From JAHCHG01 sp038246645 (lineage in GTDB: Bacteria > Acidobacteriota > Blastocatellia > Pyrinomonadales > Pyrinomonadaceae), in assembly GCA_038246645.1 (NCBI GenBank), contig JBBRVS010000101.1, positions 1-19,139 of the forward strand: a DNA stretch of 19,139 nt, given 5' to 3'. The notes under the pieces were generated by a model, which had not been told where the DNA came from, did not search any database, and worked only from the letters and a program-made list of their open reading frames with translations. The translations under genes and the position numbers were made by a program. Shown one piece after another: positions 18,038 to 19,139 of the stretch. Numbering within the stretch: the first letter of the stretch is position 1; the number at the start of each line of letters is the position of its first letter.

Positions 18038-18078
18038 GAAAAAAGAGAGCAAACTCATATTAACTACTCTCTTTTTTC
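18038..18078 (-). terminator. Terminator-like hairpin between the small secreted gene and the LolA-like gene
   Basis: GAAAAAAGAGAG at 18038-18049 pairs perfectly with 18067-18078 over 12 bp, with a 17-nt loop. It is 16 bp past the stop of the 140-residue gene and ends about 25 bp before the LolA-like start. The A and T tracts inside the stem suit bidirectional termination. It may insulate the upstream gene or let it be expressed at a higher level than the downstream pair. Confidence 0.7.
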
Positions 18079-18094
18079 TTTTTATGATTATTGA

Positions 18095-18517
18095 TTAACC
18101 GGATTTACCATCTTGATTTTTACCAACATTTTTCAACGGTAAAACCGGAGTAGTTTTTCTAATGTTGTTTGATTGATTACATTGTTCCACAGCAGCATTA
18201 ACAGCCTGTTCGGCTTGTCCCATTGCAGAAGTGCAAGCTGGGGACTCCCATCCTTGACTTTGACAAGTAGTAAACGCAAGAGCCAAAGTTAAATTTGCGT
18301 ATAATAGAGCATTATCGCAGGCATCCATTGGTGAACATATTGTTTCTACTGATGAAATCTTTTTTTCCAACAGGGAAAGTTTATATTCGAATGAACTCAA
18401 TTTTATTGTTTTTGATGTAACAGAAACACTCGTATTCAAAACTTCCGCTTTTGTAATAACCGCTCCAACCGCAAAGTATGAAATACAAAGCACTAAGGTC
18501 AATAATATTTTCTTCAT
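18095..18517 (-). CDS. Small Cys-containing secreted protein, function unknown
   Basis: I do not recognise this 140-residue protein. Residues 1-24 are a signal peptide (a charged MKK start, hydrophobic to about 20, cleavage likely after TKA). The mature part has five cysteines at 61, 67, 85, 95 and 113, in the pattern C-x5-C-x17-C-x9-C-x17-C. They lie in a central helical, Ala-rich segment suggestive of a small disulfide-bonded helical bundle. The C-terminal 25 residues are polar and probably disordered. An AGGAGG stands four bases before the ATG, among the strongest ribosome sites in the window. The gene precedes the LolA-like and receptor genes on the same strand but is separated from them by a terminator-like hairpin. 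Confidence 0.75.
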   Translation of the reverse strand: MKKILLTLVLCISYFAVGAVITKAEVLNTSVSVTSKTIKLSSFEYKLSLLEKKISSVETICSPMDACDNALLYANLTLALAFTTCQSQGWESPACTSAMGQAEQAVNAAVEQCNQSNNIRKTTPVLPLKNVGKNQDGKSG

Positions 18518-18608
18518 TTGTCCTCCTGTTTTATGAAGTCTAAACTAGAAAAACTAAAAATATACAGGCACATTTACGCAATTATTCTTAATTTCTCAAG
18601 AGTTTTTA

Positions 18609-18638
18609 TTGAACTTCTGTCGTGTTTTGCGCTAAGAT
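18609..18638 (+). promoter_or_regulatory. Sigma-70-like promoter for the candidate small RNA
   Basis: TTGAAC at 18609-18614 and TAAGAT at 18633-18638 are separated by 18 bases, a good match to a housekeeping promoter. Transcription would begin near 18645. No protein gene starts downstream before the terminator. Confidence 0.45.
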
Positions 18639-18644
18639 ACGAAG

Positions 18645-18738
18645 TGTTGTCAAAGTCGCATCTGTTGTCCTAAACACAGCAGAAGCACTTAAAACAATGA
18701 GCCTTGGCGGTTACTGATGATAACCAAAGAGGCTTTTT
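18645..18738 (+). ncRNA. Candidate small RNA of about 94 nt
   Basis: A promoter-like sequence precedes this segment and an intrinsic terminator ends it, with no adequate reading frame between. A 7-bp hairpin (18662-18668 with 18676-18682, one G-T pair) lies in the middle. I do not recognise a known RNA family in it. An alternative reading is a 32-residue open frame from GTG at 18622 that ends SLGGY before TGA TGA TAA, but it has no ribosome site. Confidence 0.35.
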
Positions 18739-18740
18739 GT
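18700..18740 (+). terminator. Plus-strand intrinsic terminator with no gene ahead of it
   Basis: AGCCTT at 18700-18705 pairs with GAGGCT at 18729-18734. Inside a 3x3 internal loop, GGTTA (18709-18713) pairs with TAACC (18721-18725). A run of five T (18734-18738), then GTTTATT, follows the stem. Confidence 0.6.
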
Positions 18741-19139
18741 TTATTATGAAACCTGATCCTAACCGAATTACTTCGGTGTATGAAAGCACATTTCAGATTC
18801 TATTTTGATAAAAGAGTATGAAACCTGAAAAATAAGGAAAAACTCTTTTGGGAGACTTTCGTGTATTTTGAGCAATAATACACCTATATTCAAAATCTGT
18901 CAAGCAATTTTATAAAAAAAAGGGGAGAGTAAATGTTGTATCTATGAAGTTTAGCGATTTACTAAGAATAAATTGCAATGTAAATTTTAATTAACTATAA
19001 CCTGAAACGTAACAGAGATGATCATTTTTCCAACTTGAACACTAAGAAGTGCAAGCATCCCAAACCTAAATTGCAATATCATATAGATTCAACTAAATCT
19101 TATCAACTAATTCGATTAAATTAGAAGTTACTATAAAGC

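Larger units (their letters stand above)
18518..19139. other. AT-rich terminal region without a protein gene
   Basis: No convincing reading frame is present. The region holds the candidate small RNA at about 18645-18738 and a 6-bp hairpin (18762-18777, ACCGAA-ttac-TTCGGT). TATGAAACCTGA is repeated at 18745-18756 and 18817-18828. A 7-bp inverted repeat, GTGTATT/AATACAC, spans 18861-18883. From 18900 onwards it is low-complexity and AT-rich. Confidence 0.6.

Noticed and set aside
18645..18738. Cyclic-di-GMP riboswitch
   Set aside because: A few short stretches resemble GEMM elements, but the conserved core and tetraloop receptor are missing and no gene follows the terminator.
18933..18994. Tiny overlapping frames MLYL and MKFSDLLRINCNVNFN after a GGGGAG
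   Set aside because: The ribosome-site match is good, but frames of 4 and 16 residues in AT-rich sequence are expected by chance.

Overview
The window looks like a chromosomal segment of an Acidobacteriota bacterium, possibly class Blastocatellia. The support is indirect: a TonB-dependent receptor with an N-terminal carboxypeptidase-regulatory-like domain and a short acidobacterial-style C-terminus, a very large periplasmic alpha-2-macroglobulin with a bacterial thioester motif, a PspA/IM30 gene, and many large signal-peptide proteins of unknown role. No rRNA, tRNA or CRISPR array was seen, so the taxonomy is an inference.

Layout. Positions 1-1234 hold an almost complete ISAs1-family insertion sequence on the minus strand. 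Its transposase appears to need a -1 slip on a run of seven T. Two large secreted proteins follow on the plus strand. The first (1564-3672) is a mosaic of two beta/gamma-crystallin-like domains, a ricin-type lectin domain, three exact 40-residue repeats and two Cys-paired domains. The second (3785-5911) has a tandemly duplicated N-terminal half, an XAC2610/FG-GAP-like calcium-loop region and a PPC-like C-terminus. A perfect 16-bp inverted repeat sits directly in front of its ribosome binding site. A palindromic mosaic element of about 190 bp (5921-6110) and a separate 14-bp terminator hairpin lie between this gene and the convergent alpha-2-macroglobulin gene (12438-6187, minus).

A 334-bp divergent intergenic region separates the macroglobulin from a plus-strand pair: pspA (12773-13564) and an unrecognised membrane-anchored coiled-coil gene (13733-14584). 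The macroglobulin and PspA both fit an envelope-protection theme. The right third is on the minus strand: a small Cys-containing secreted protein (18517-18095), a terminator-like hairpin, then a LolA-like secreted protein (18012-17125) and a TonB-dependent receptor (17100-14587) that probably form an operon. The last 620 bases hold no convincing protein gene, but they contain a promoter-like sequence followed about 90 bases later by an intrinsic terminator, which suggests a small RNA.

Almost every protein here carries a signal peptide or acts at the membrane, so the segment is dominated by cell-envelope and secreted functions. Base composition is uneven: sampled 60-base lines gave 33 G+C in the macroglobulin gene, 25 in the receptor gene and 17 in the LolA-like gene.
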